Shown: piece by piece, positions 28,444-37,845 of the stretch
Layout: the number at the start of each line of letters is the position of its first letter
How positions within the stretch are numbered: the first letter of the stretch is position 1
NCBI GenBank assembly: GCA_937968125.1
Contig: CALBUI010000058.1
Coordinates: forward strand, 1 to 42,223
Reading direction: 5' to 3'
From: an uncultured Anaerolineales bacterium
Lineage (GTDB): Bacteria > Chloroflexota > Anaerolineae > Anaerolineales > UBA4823
DNA length: 42,223 nt
Position numbers and translations under genes: made by a program
Notes under the pieces: generated by a model
What the model was told of the DNA's origin: nothing
Database searches by the model: none
What the model saw: the letters and a program-made list of their open reading frames with translations, nothing else

Positions 28444-30882
28444 TCAGGCCTTGATCCGTTCTCCCTTTGGATCAAACAAAGGTGAACGCTCAACGACCGC
28501 GGCTATTCGTTCTCCAAAGATTTCAACCTCCAGTTCTGTGCCAACCTTTGTAAAATCAATTGGCAGGTAAGCATAGGCAATACTCATCTCGATTGAATAA
28601 CCGTATCCACCTGAAGCTATCCATCCGATTATTGATTCACCACCTGCCGGTCGAATGGGTTCCTTGCCGAGGACGATGACCCTGGGATCAGCCAGACTAA
28701 TACAACATAAGCGCTGTTTGATCCCAGAGTCCTTTTGCTTGAGCAAAGCCTCCCGGCCGATAAAATCTCCTTTTTCGAAATCGACTGCAAAGCTTAAACC
28801 TGCTTCAAGCGGCGTGTAATCTGGGCTGATCTCTGCACTCCAATAGCGATAACCTTTCTCGAGGCGCAAAGTATCAATTGCTTTATACCCTGCAGCCACC
28901 ATCCCTTCAGGTTGCCCAGCCTCCCAAAGAGTATCCCAGAGATTCAAGCCATATTCCATTGGGCAATAGAATTCCCATCCTAATTCTCCAACATACGTCA
29001 CCCTGCTCGCTATTACGGGGATGCTCCCGATCGTTATGGATTTCGCAGTCATATAAGGGAATTTCTCATCGCTGATATTGTCCGCAGTTACTTTTGACAG
29101 GATGTCCCTGGCTTTTGGTCCCCATAATCCGATACAAGCATATGCAGAAGTGACATCTTCCAAAGTAACCGAGTCATCTTCCGGCAAATTCACTCGCAGC
29201 CAGGAGCTATCATGTTTCCCAAAGGCGGTTCCAGTGATGATCAAAAACCTGTCCTCTTCAAGGCGAGTGACCGTGAAATCACACTCAATCCCTCCCCGAG
29301 GATTCAGACATTGTGTGTACACGACACTACCGATGGGCCGGTCAATATTATTTGCACATACGTGATTGAGAAAAGCCAATGCACCAGGACCGCGCACATC
29401 AAATTTATTAAAGGATGACTCATCAAATAATCCGGCTGTCGTGCGTGTCATCTGGTGCTCATATCCGATCGCCCTTGACCAGTTGTGGCGAGACCAACCT
29501 TTTGGTTCGTGACCATGCCTGGCTAATCCTTCATAATGCCTATAGTAGTTCGGGCGTTCCCAGCCGGTCTTCTCGCCAAAAAATGCTCCCAAATCCCTCA
29601 GCCTGGAATAGGTTGGTGAGAGGCGTAAATTTCTTCCAGTCATACGCTCTTCACCAGGATAATGGATATCATAGTACATCGAATATGTTTCGATGGTGCG
29701 ATCGAGGATGTAATCCTGGCTGGCATAATTCGTACCGAACCGGCGGACATCAAGCCGCCATAAATCCCATTCCGGATGGCCATCAATAATCCACTCAGCC
29801 ATCACCTTGCCGATCCCACCTGCACCGGCCAGACCGTGGGCACAAAACGCACATGCGACCCAAAATCCCTTCACTTCGGTCGGACCGAGCAAGAATTCGC
29901 CATCGGGAGTAAATCCTTCCGGACCATTGAGCAATTGGATGATTTCAGCTGTCTCCACGGCAGGAACACGCTTGATTGAATTTTCCATCAACGGGGCAAA
30001 TCGATCCCAGTCAGGAGGCAAGAGTTGGTACTTGAAATCCTTGGGGATACCATCAAGTCCAAATGGCGCCGGATCCCGTTCATATCCCCCGGTAATCAGC
30101 CCACCTACTTCTTCCCGCCAGTAGACGAGCAAATCCGGATCGCGGAGAGTTGGGAAGTTATGCCCAACCCCTTCAATGGGTTTGGTGATGATATACAGGT
30201 GCGCCATCGGCACAACCGGTAAGTTCAACCCCACCAGCCTGCCGACCTCACCTCCCCACTGACCTGCGGCATTGACTACAATTTCGGTCTTGATCTTTCC
30301 GCGATTTGTGACCACCTCAGTTACACGACCGTTGTCCAGGATTATCTGCTCAACATCCGTGTCATTGAAAAATTTTGCCCCACGATTCTTGGCGCCAGTT
30401 GCAAGAGCGTTTGTCAATCCGGTTGGATCAATCACACCATCATTCGGGGTATATGCCGCACCGACGACACCTTCTATAGCCATCATGGGGAATAGCTCGT
30501 GAGCTTCTCGAGCGCTGAGCAGTTCCATCGGCATTCCAAATGAGCGCGCCATACCCACGTTGCGCTTGATATCTTCCATCCGTTCCGGAGAGGAAGCAAG
30601 GCGAATGCCACCAACTTCCCTCCATCCCGTATCTACTCCGGTTTCGTCCTTTAATTTCCGGTATAGATCGGTACTGTAGTACATCATTCTAGTCAGGTTT
30701 GCATCAGACCGCAACTGACCAACAAGTCCTGCTGAGTGCCATGTTGATCCTGCAGTCAGTTCGTGTCGTTCAACGACAACAACATCTTTCCATCCCATCT
30801 TGGTGAGGTGATATGCAATACTGCAGCCTCCCACACCACCTCCAATAATTACTACCTGGGCATGCGAAGGGAATTCAGACAT
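28444..30882 (-). CDS. FAD-dependent oxidoreductase-GcvT fusion (dimethylglycine/sarcosine dehydrogenase-like), paralog 1
   Basis: VVIIGGGVGGCSIAYHL, GSTWHSAGLVGQL (flavinylation-type His), C-terminal GcvT domain (GELGWEFYCPMEYGLNLWDTLWEAG, DTLRLEKGYRYWSAEISPDYTPLEAGL). Confidence 0.92.
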   Translation of the reverse strand: MSEFPSHAQVVIIGGGVGGCSIAYHLTKMGWKDVVVVERHELTAGSTWHSAGLVGQLRSDANLTRMMYYSTDLYRKLKDETGVDTGWREVGGIRLASSPERMEDIKRNVGMARSFGMPMELLSAREAHELFPMMAIEGVVGAAYTPNDGVIDPTGLTNALATGAKNRGAKFFNDTDVEQIILDNGRVTEVVTNRGKIKTEIVVNAAGQWGGEVGRLVGLNLPVVPMAHLYIITKPIEGVGHNFPTLRDPDLLVYWREEVGGLITGGYERDPAPFGLDGIPKDFKYQLLPPDWDRFAPLMENSIKRVPAVETAEIIQLLNGPEGFTPDGEFLLGPTEVKGFWVACAFCAHGLAGAGGIGKVMAEWIIDGHPEWDLWRLDVRRFGTNYASQDYILDRTIETYSMYYDIHYPGEERMTGRNLRLSPTYSRLRDLGAFFGEKTGWERPNYYRHYEGLARHGHEPKGWSRHNWSRAIGYEHQMTRTTAGLFDESSFNKFDVRGPGALAFLNHVCANNIDRPIGSVVYTQCLNPRGGIECDFTVTRLEEDRFLIITGTAFGKHDSSWLRVNLPEDDSVTLEDVTSAYACIGLWGPKARDILSKVTADNISDEKFPYMTAKSITIGSIPVIASRVTYVGELGWEFYCPMEYGLNLWDTLWEAGQPEGMVAAGYKAIDTLRLEKGYRYWSAEISPDYTPLEAGLSFAVDFEKGDFIGREALLKQKDSGIKQRLCCISLADPRVIVLGKEPIRPAGGESIIGWIASGGYGYSIEMSIAYAYLPIDFTKVGTELEVEIFGERIAAVVERSPLFDPKGERIKA

Positions 30883-30995
30883 ATGTGTGTGTCTCCAAAT
30901 GAGTGAAATGTAACTAGTTTGATGAATTATGAGATGATGGACAGAATCCCACCTTAAGTGTTTCTCTCAAAATGACCAACGAAGGATTTGTTGAC

Positions 30996-31808
30996 CTATG
31001 TTTGCCAAACAGAATCTGGTCTGGCCATCTCTGATACGATATCAAATGATGAAATTACTCCGAGCGGTAAGGAATCTGAATTATCTGGATCAGTAACCAG
31101 GATTCGGTGATGGTGGCTTTCTATCATCAATTCAGCAGCCTCTTGGAGAGAGGCATCCAGCTCGATCAATAATGGTGGATGCATAACGTCCGTGACAAGC
31201 ATCGAGTCTAGCTCCTTATCCTGGTCACAACAAGCGATCAGATCAAGGCCACTGAAAATTCCAAGTGGTTTACCTTGAGAATTGACAACAACCACGGACC
31301 GCCATCCGGAATCTGACATCGCTCGCAGAGTTCCAGTAAGCGGTGTCTTATCCCTACAAATCAGGTACACATCAGACATCACATCGCTGACCTTTTCACG
31401 TTTGATAGTAGTTTTGGCGGCAAGATCAGCGATGAAATCGGAGACAGAAATTACTCCGACAGGTTTTCCATTCTCAATAACCAACAAACGTCTGATATTG
31501 TCCTCCCGCATTCGGACGGCAGCCTCATCTGCCGGGACATCAGCATCAACCATTTCGACAGGAGATGACATTAACTCTCCTGCAGTCATTTTTCGCATCA
31601 CAGCCAGACCCTCCACATCTCCGGAGAGCCATTCACCTGCCAAGACATCGTAATCTGTAATTACGCCAACGGGTAGCAGTTCCCCATCAAATATAAATAA
31701 GCTGTGGACATGATGCTGTGCTAAAAGTTGGGCAACCTGACCTAGCGAATTATCTGGACGGCAGCTGACAACTCCAGGATGCATTAAATCTCGCACCAAA
31801 TTGGTCAC
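30996..31808 (-). CDS. Four-CBS-domain (two Bateman module) protein
   Basis: Repeated CBS signatures: VRDLMHPGVV..., LMSSPVEMVDADVPADEAAVRM, VSDVMSDVYLICRDKTPLTGTLRAM, VTDVMHPPLLIELDASLQEAAELM. Confidence 0.9.
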   Translation of the reverse strand: MTNLVRDLMHPGVVSCRPDNSLGQVAQLLAQHHVHSLFIFDGELLPVGVITDYDVLAGEWLSGDVEGLAVMRKMTAGELMSSPVEMVDADVPADEAAVRMREDNIRRLLVIENGKPVGVISVSDFIADLAAKTTIKREKVSDVMSDVYLICRDKTPLTGTLRAMSDSGWRSVVVVNSQGKPLGIFSGLDLIACCDQDKELDSMLVTDVMHPPLLIELDASLQEAAELMIESHHHRILVTDPDNSDSLPLGVISSFDIVSEMARPDSVWQT

Positions 31809-31890
31809 GCAAACACCTCCTGCAAGAAATAAACTTTACATAACAATAATTACTAAATTCAAGGGCAAATCACTTTTGAAATAAACAAGT

Positions 31891-32682
31891 TCAGCTGACT
31901 TCATCAACATCTTTGTACCACTTCACCCTGTCGCCAACCCGAGCCCGTAATTTCCAACCTCGAGATTTTGGTTCAGCCTCGATCTTTGACAGAGATCGAT
32001 CAACCTGGTCGGCTATATGAGCCTGTTCGCTTTCATTTAGTTGGGAATATTGACCAGCCATCTGTTTAACTTTGTCAAGATTCATGGTTGTCGTTCGCCA
32101 CAACCCCCAATCCTTTGCAAGAAGTTGGGCGATTCTTTCGATATTTATCACTTCTTCATCGCTGTCCCCAAGAGGGTGTTCTAAAAGCAGCATGATCGTG
32201 TCGATGATATCTTTTTCATTGATTTGATATATCTGCATCTTTTCCAACAAAAGTTCTGCCAGGGGTATAGTTGGATTATCCACTTCAAGGCGATCGTTCC
32301 AGGAGATCACATGGGAGAAATCGAGTTTGTCATAAAATACATCAACATATAGGGACGAGTGGAGATGATGAAATATTGACCGATCGCCTTCGCTGACGAT
32401 GAAAACCTCTTTCTGTTCTTCATAGTCAATCTTCTGCATCAGCTCCTTAACCAGTCTAGCCTGCTTGCGATAACCTGCGAAATCAATATCCGTATATGCT
32501 CGACCCATGGCTGCTTGCAAATATCCATATTTCGGGCAGTGCATTTGAAAAGCGAGCGAACCAATTACTCGTAAAGTAATTCCATTTTCTTCACTTGCAT
32601 CTAAAATCCGTTTGAGCTCATTTTCAAATTTATCGCGCTCCGCTTGATCCTGCGCACCCATCCCGATCGAGCTGTCAGTCAT
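31891..32682 (-). CDS. Nucleotidyltransferase-fold-like protein
   Basis: LRVIGSLAFQMHCPKYG...AYTDIDFAGYRKQ...SSLYVDVFYDKLDFSH: GS...DxD...D pattern. Confidence 0.6.
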   Translation of the reverse strand: MTDSSIGMGAQDQAERDKFENELKRILDASEENGITLRVIGSLAFQMHCPKYGYLQAAMGRAYTDIDFAGYRKQARLVKELMQKIDYEEQKEVFIVSEGDRSIFHHLHSSLYVDVFYDKLDFSHVISWNDRLEVDNPTIPLAELLLEKMQIYQINEKDIIDTIMLLLEHPLGDSDEEVINIERIAQLLAKDWGLWRTTTMNLDKVKQMAGQYSQLNESEQAHIADQVDRSLSKIEAEPKSRGWKLRARVGDRVKWYKDVDEVS

Positions 32683-32816
32683 TCAACTCTCCTTGTTGGA
32701 ATATCCTTCGGCAACTTGGCGTTTATTGTATTCGTTGCCACGAATTTGCTAATTATAAGTTAGATTCAAATACCTTTCATGCCATCTCGAGATAAGGGTC
32801 AAGATTTAAATATGTC

Positions 32817-33896
32817 TTATTCAATTAATTGGTTTCCTGAAAAGGAAAACCATTCAGCGAATCTAACGCAATGCTTCAACCACTGGAGATACAAAACCGG
32901 ATCAACATCGTTGGCATAGAAATCGGTCACAGCCCAATTTAATACGTACAAATTTGCCAAATTGATCATCATCGGGAAATGCGGGAGTTCATCCTGATTG
33001 ATTGAATCCAGATTGGGAAGCTTTTGAAAGGCAGATTGATATTCTTGCAAATAGATATTGGCTTCATCAATCCGCAGGATACCATCTTGCTCCCTACCCC
33101 AGCCGGTGAAGAAATACCAGATTGCTAATGCAACGTCAAAAATGCGTAAATCGATTTTCGACCAATCGAAATCAAACAATCCAACGACGTTTTCTCCCTC
33201 AAATTTCAAGTTGCCAGGATGAAAATCACAATGGATCAGGATTTCTTCCCAATTGGATGTGTCAAGTTCAGCGAAATAGTTCAGTGCTTCATCGCAAGAA
33301 TCACGAATATAGCTTTCATTATCCCCAAGATAATCATCAAAAGCAGTACCTTTTGAAGATTGAAGATTATGTTTGATTTTGTTTGCAATCTTGGAGATTA
33401 AATCGAGTATCTTCGGTTCAAAACGTTGACCATGAGGTGAAAAATTTGCACCTGCATCGTGAAACTCTGCCTGGACCACTGCAGAATTATTAATTTCCAC
33501 CAGGCTCGGGTGAGGATCTACACAATCATATTTATCATCCCCCTTCAGGTATTCAAAAATTGCACAGAATGCCGGAAATTGTTTGTCCTCACCAGTGAAA
33601 TACTTGATATAAGTCATTCCTTGCTTCGACTCAAAAACCTTGGCAATAAGTGAAAAATCCTTTGCAAGCAAATGTTTGATCACGGAATGTTCAAACTGAA
33701 TTTCTGGTTCCTGAATTCCTGACTTGTACTTGCGAAAGAAGTATCGATGTCTTTCCCCCTCATGTATTGTCTCTATCCCATAGCTGGTATTTATATAGCC
33801 ACGTTCGTTGCGTTCAATAGACAATAATTCGCCCAGATTGAAATTTGCCAGAACGTCCCTGATCTCTGAGAATGCAGGCTCTTGATCTGAGTGCAT
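32817..33896 (-). CDS. APH/homoserine-kinase-II-like phosphotransferase
   Basis: ILIHCDFHPGNLKFEGENVVGLFDFDWSKIDLRIFDVALA: HxDxxxxN and DFD catalytic motifs. Confidence 0.85.
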   Translation of the reverse strand: MHSDQEPAFSEIRDVLANFNLGELLSIERNERGYINTSYGIETIHEGERHRYFFRKYKSGIQEPEIQFEHSVIKHLLAKDFSLIAKVFESKQGMTYIKYFTGEDKQFPAFCAIFEYLKGDDKYDCVDPHPSLVEINNSAVVQAEFHDAGANFSPHGQRFEPKILDLISKIANKIKHNLQSSKGTAFDDYLGDNESYIRDSCDEALNYFAELDTSNWEEILIHCDFHPGNLKFEGENVVGLFDFDWSKIDLRIFDVALAIWYFFTGWGREQDGILRIDEANIYLQEYQSAFQKLPNLDSINQDELPHFPMMINLANLYVLNWAVTDFYANDVDPVLYLQWLKHCVRFAEWFSFSGNQLIE

Positions 33897-34021
33897 GTCT
33901 TCCTTCTTTGCGAATCATCCACAATCGACGAGAAGCTTGGACGTTGGATCGGAACACATCAAACTTCGCGTACCAAGTAATGGTTGTAGAGTAGAAAAAT
34001 TATACTTGAATAAGCAAATTC

Positions 34022-34050
34022 TTGCAAATTCTTACACAATTCGCTATAAT
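34022..34050 (+). promoter_or_regulatory. Sigma-70-like promoter of the DeoR gene
   Basis: TTGCAA-17 nt-TATAAT, overlapping a 10-bp tandem repeat (GCAAATTCTT x2, 34014-34033). Confidence 0.65.
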
Positions 34051-34168
34051 AATTTAACTAAACGTGCAAAAACCGTCAAAAATGAGTATGGACGGGAATG
34101 AACTGCCATCATAATTGATTCTAGAAGCGGATACATATCTTGTCAAACCTAAAAGATTGGCTCCCACA

Positions 34169-34963
34169 ATGAGCAAACAACTCATTCCCGCCCAGAGACG
34201 TGAGCGCATCCTGGACTATCTGAATCTCCATAAGATTGCCCGCAGCTCTGAACTGAGTAATCTACTAGACGTATCTGAAGCGACAGTCCGCCGGGATCTC
34301 TCTTGGATGGAAAATGAGGGGATCTTAAATCGCACTCATGGAGGCGCAGTTCTTTCAGATGACTTTCAAACTGAGCCCGAATATACCCTGCGCGCGAAAA
34401 GGCAAGTTCCAGAAAAGACAGAGATTGGCCGGATAGCCGCTGAGATGATCGAGGAGGGGGAAATTGTCTTTATCAATAGTGGTACAACCACGAGTCAATT
34501 GATCCACAACATTCGCTCATATGCTGATATCACTGTTGTCACAAATAATTTGTCAGCTGCATTTGAAGTCAACGGAAACTCTTTCGAATTGATCCTGGTC
34601 GGTGGGGTATTTCAACCAAAATCTAATTCGGTGGCGGGTATGTTTGCCGTCGACAATCTGAACCAAATTTTTGCAGATCGCGCCTTTATCGGAGTTGATG
34701 GAATATCAATCAATCAAGGTTTTACGGTCCCCTCCCTCGCAGAAGCCGAGATCGTGCGTATGATGATCGAACAGACCAAGGGACCTATCAACGTATTAGC
34801 AGATTATTCCAAGTGGGATTCGATTTCAAACTTTGTTGTTGCAGAGATTGGTCAAGTTGATCAAATTATTACTGATCAAGAGTTAGGACCTATAGCGAGT
34901 GAGGCTTTAGCAGAGATACCGGTCAAGGTCATTGATCCATCTAAGAGAAATATGGAGTTTTAA
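34169..34963 (+). CDS. DeoR/GlpR-family transcriptional regulator
   Basis: IPAQRRERILDYLNLHKIARSSELSNLLDVSEATVRRDLSWMENEGILNRTHGGAVL; sugar-phosphate-sensor C-terminal domain with NSGTTTSQLIHNI. Confidence 0.95.
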   Translation: MSKQLIPAQRRERILDYLNLHKIARSSELSNLLDVSEATVRRDLSWMENEGILNRTHGGAVLSDDFQTEPEYTLRAKRQVPEKTEIGRIAAEMIEEGEIVFINSGTTTSQLIHNIRSYADITVVTNNLSAAFEVNGNSFELILVGGVFQPKSNSVAGMFAVDNLNQIFADRAFIGVDGISINQGFTVPSLAEAEIVRMMIEQTKGPINVLADYSKWDSISNFVVAEIGQVDQIITDQELGPIASEALAEIPVKVIDPSKRNMEF

Positions 34964-35101
34964 CTTGCAATGTAATCCCAGATTCCTGAATCTGGGATGC
35001 GATTTGAAGAGTCTAATCAAAAAGATAAATATTCAACAATAATCAAAGACCGTGTATTTGGTTCCAACGCAGAGCATTGAAACTATAAGGTGAGTATCCA
35101 T

Positions 35102-37528
35102 ATGGACAAACAAGCCAGGGTTGTGATCATTGGTGGGGGAATTTATGGGGTGAGCATCGCTTACCATCTTGCCAAAAATGGTTGGAATGACCTGATCTTG
35201 ATCGAAAAGCATGATATTTCCAGCGGTGCAACCGCGCATGCAGCTGGCCTGGTCACCCAATTCGCCACCTCTGAAACTTTGATGCAATTCCGTAAGTACA
35301 GCATTGACCTTTATAGTGAGCTGGGCATGATTGAGCATGTCGGCAGCCTGCGAGTCGCCTCCAGTCCAGAACAGTTCAAAGAGCTGCAGCGCAGTGTCAG
35401 CCGGGCAAAAGGCATCGGCATGGAAGTGGAGATCATCTCTCCTTCAGAAGCGCAAACGATCATGCCACAAATCTCAGAAAAAGAACTTTACGGAGCAATT
35501 TATTTACCGCGTGATGGGCACCTCGATCCATATACGACAACCACAGGCATGGCAAAATTGGTCCGGGAGATGGGCGCAGAGATCATCACTGGAACCCTGG
35601 TTACTGGAATCGAAATCTCACCCGATGGTGAAGTACGCAAAGTATTAACCGATAACGGATCAATAATCACTGAAAATATCATCATAGCTGCTGGAATATG
35701 GTCTCCGAGGGTCGCTGCTTTGGCAGGTGTGCATATCCCTTCCACCCCAGTGGACCACCAGCACATCGCCCTCAAAGCTGTTCCTGGCAACGAGTTTTCT
35801 CACAGCACACCCTGTCTAAGGGACCCGGACAACCTGGTTTATATGCGCGAAGAGGCTGGAGGTCTAGTGATCGGTGGCTATGAACCTAATCCAAATCCCC
35901 GCTGGGTTGATGGCGTCCCCTGGGATCACGACGGCAGCCCACTACCTTCCGATTTTGATCGTTTCGAGCAGCTGATGGAGGGTGCTATCCGCCGTCTACC
36001 ATTCCTGGATAGAGCGGAAATCATCTCCCTTACCTGCCATCCCGGGGCTTACTCCCCAGATTGCCATCCGATTGTTGGACCTGTTGCCGAGGTGAAAGGT
36101 CTTTGGATGTGTGCTGGAGTTTCATTGAATGGATTTGGCGGGGCAGGTGGGATTGGTAAATATTTATCTGAGTGGATTGTTGAGGGCGAACCTAACGTAG
36201 ACATGTATGGATTTCGTTCGACGCGATTTGGAGATTATTATTCCCAACCGACATATACAACTGAGCGGACCTTAGAATGCGTCAAGTACTACTACCGGCT
36301 GCGATTCCCTAATGATGAATACGAGTGGGCTCGCCCCAATCGATTAAGTGCCCTCCACACCCGGTTGCAGGACATGGGAGCTGTGTTTGGAGAGAAGTTT
36401 GGCTGGGAACGCGTACTCTACCTGCAGCCTGGGAAACAGTGGCGCATGGCTGGTGAAGATCAGCGCCAGTGGGGTTGGGAAAAGCCGCCCTATTTCGAAC
36501 GTCAACGGGAAGAACACGAAGCTGCCCGCCAGAAAGTTTGTTTATTCGACCTGAGTTCGTTTGGGAAGATTGATGTAAAAGGCCCTGGTGCGCTGCAGCT
36601 GATGCAGCGAGTTACAGATAACGATGTGGATAAACCAGTCGGTTCGGCAATTTATACCCAGTTCCTCAATACGAAAGGGGGCATAGAATCAGATTTAACG
36701 GTTACCCGTCTTGGAGAGAAAGACTTCCGGGTCACCACAGGTTCAGGTTTTATCGCCAACGATCTCGCCTGGCTGTACATGCACACGAGTCTGGAAGATC
36801 CACCAATCGAAATTCTGGATGTTACCCTGGATTGGTCCTGTATAGCCTTATGGGGTCCCCACGCCCGTAATGTGCTCGAAAAAATTACCGATAATGATGT
36901 ATCCAACGCTGCTTTCCCATTCGTTCACGCTCGTAAGTTAGATATTCAAGGCACGGAGGTGCTTGCCCAACGAATAAGTTATGTTGGTGAATTGGGCTGG
37001 GAGATATATGTCAAACCTGAGAGAGCAGTCCAAGTTTGGGACGCATTAATCAACGCTGGTCAAGAATTTGACATCGAAGTCGGCGGTTACAAAGCTCTTG
37101 ATTCTCTGCGTCTGGAGAAGGGATACAAATATTTCACCTCAGATATAACCCCGAAGGAAGATCCATATTCTGCTGGCCTAAGTTTCTGCGTCAAACTCGA
37201 CCAGGGTGATTTTATTGGTCGCCAGGCATTGCACGAGATTAAAACCAAGATGATATCCAGAAAACTTTGTACTCTGGTCATAGATGGAGAAGATTATCTC
37301 CCAATCTATGGTGGTGAGGCAGTTTCAATAAATGGTGAAGTCATTTCTCGACTACGGAGCTGCGGTTACGGATTTACGGTTAATCGCAATATCGGATTTG
37401 CTTATCTCCCAATCTCGTTATCTGAAACTGGGACAAATTTAGAAGTTGAGATATTTGACTCGCTTCATCCAGCCCAAGTCATGCCAGATGTACTAGTTGA
37501 TCCAAAGGGAGAAAGATTGAGAAAATAA
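35102..37528 (+). CDS. FAD-dependent oxidoreductase-GcvT fusion (dimethylglycine/sarcosine dehydrogenase-like), paralog 2
   Basis: VVIIGGGIYGVSIAYHLAKNGW, GATAHAAGLVTQF, GcvT domain with VGELGWEIYVKPERAVQVWDAL, DSLRLEKGYKYFTSDITPKEDPYSAGL. Confidence 0.92.
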   Translation: MDKQARVVIIGGGIYGVSIAYHLAKNGWNDLILIEKHDISSGATAHAAGLVTQFATSETLMQFRKYSIDLYSELGMIEHVGSLRVASSPEQFKELQRSVSRAKGIGMEVEIISPSEAQTIMPQISEKELYGAIYLPRDGHLDPYTTTTGMAKLVREMGAEIITGTLVTGIEISPDGEVRKVLTDNGSIITENIIIAAGIWSPRVAALAGVHIPSTPVDHQHIALKAVPGNEFSHSTPCLRDPDNLVYMREEAGGLVIGGYEPNPNPRWVDGVPWDHDGSPLPSDFDRFEQLMEGAIRRLPFLDRAEIISLTCHPGAYSPDCHPIVGPVAEVKGLWMCAGVSLNGFGGAGGIGKYLSEWIVEGEPNVDMYGFRSTRFGDYYSQPTYTTERTLECVKYYYRLRFPNDEYEWARPNRLSALHTRLQDMGAVFGEKFGWERVLYLQPGKQWRMAGEDQRQWGWEKPPYFERQREEHEAARQKVCLFDLSSFGKIDVKGPGALQLMQRVTDNDVDKPVGSAIYTQFLNTKGGIESDLTVTRLGEKDFRVTTGSGFIANDLAWLYMHTSLEDPPIEILDVTLDWSCIALWGPHARNVLEKITDNDVSNAAFPFVHARKLDIQGTEVLAQRISYVGELGWEIYVKPERAVQVWDALINAGQEFDIEVGGYKALDSLRLEKGYKYFTSDITPKEDPYSAGLSFCVKLDQGDFIGRQALHEIKTKMISRKLCTLVIDGEDYLPIYGGEAVSINGEVISRLRSCGYGFTVNRNIGFAYLPISLSETGTNLEVEIFDSLHPAQVMPDVLVDPKGERLRK

Positions 37529-37603
37529 CCCAATTTGTGAGAACCTGAACATATCAACTTTCTGACCTTCGGACAAAAAATCGGACATCAGAACCCAAAT
37601 GCC

Positions 37604-37689
37604 TGTCATTGCGAGCCGCAAGCGCTCTCCTTGCGGCGTGGCAATCTCCCAGTGATGAGATTGCTTCGCAATAAACGCTCGCAATGACA
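37604..37689. repeat. Nested palindromic repeat element (GTCATTGCGAG family)
   Basis: TGTCATTGCGAG (37604-37615)...GCAATCTC (37641-37648)...GAGATTGC (37657-37664)...CTCGCAATGACA (37678-37689), plus internal hairpin GCCGCAAG...CTTGCGGC. Confidence 0.85.
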
Positions 37690-37845
37690 ACTCAAATAGG
37701 TTTGTCCGAACTTGAGAACTTTAACTTTACCCAGCAGAAAGTTGGTGCTAAACTGGAAAATAAGTAAATCGATATATATACCGCTGGATATCCAACACCC
37801 AATTAAGGCATAAGGTACATTGAATGATTTGGAGAGGATCTGGAA

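Noticed and set aside
29078-30502. Several plus-strand ORFs of 65-124 aa
   Set aside because: Antisense to the 812-aa oxidoreductase-GcvT gene, without SDs or recognisable domains.
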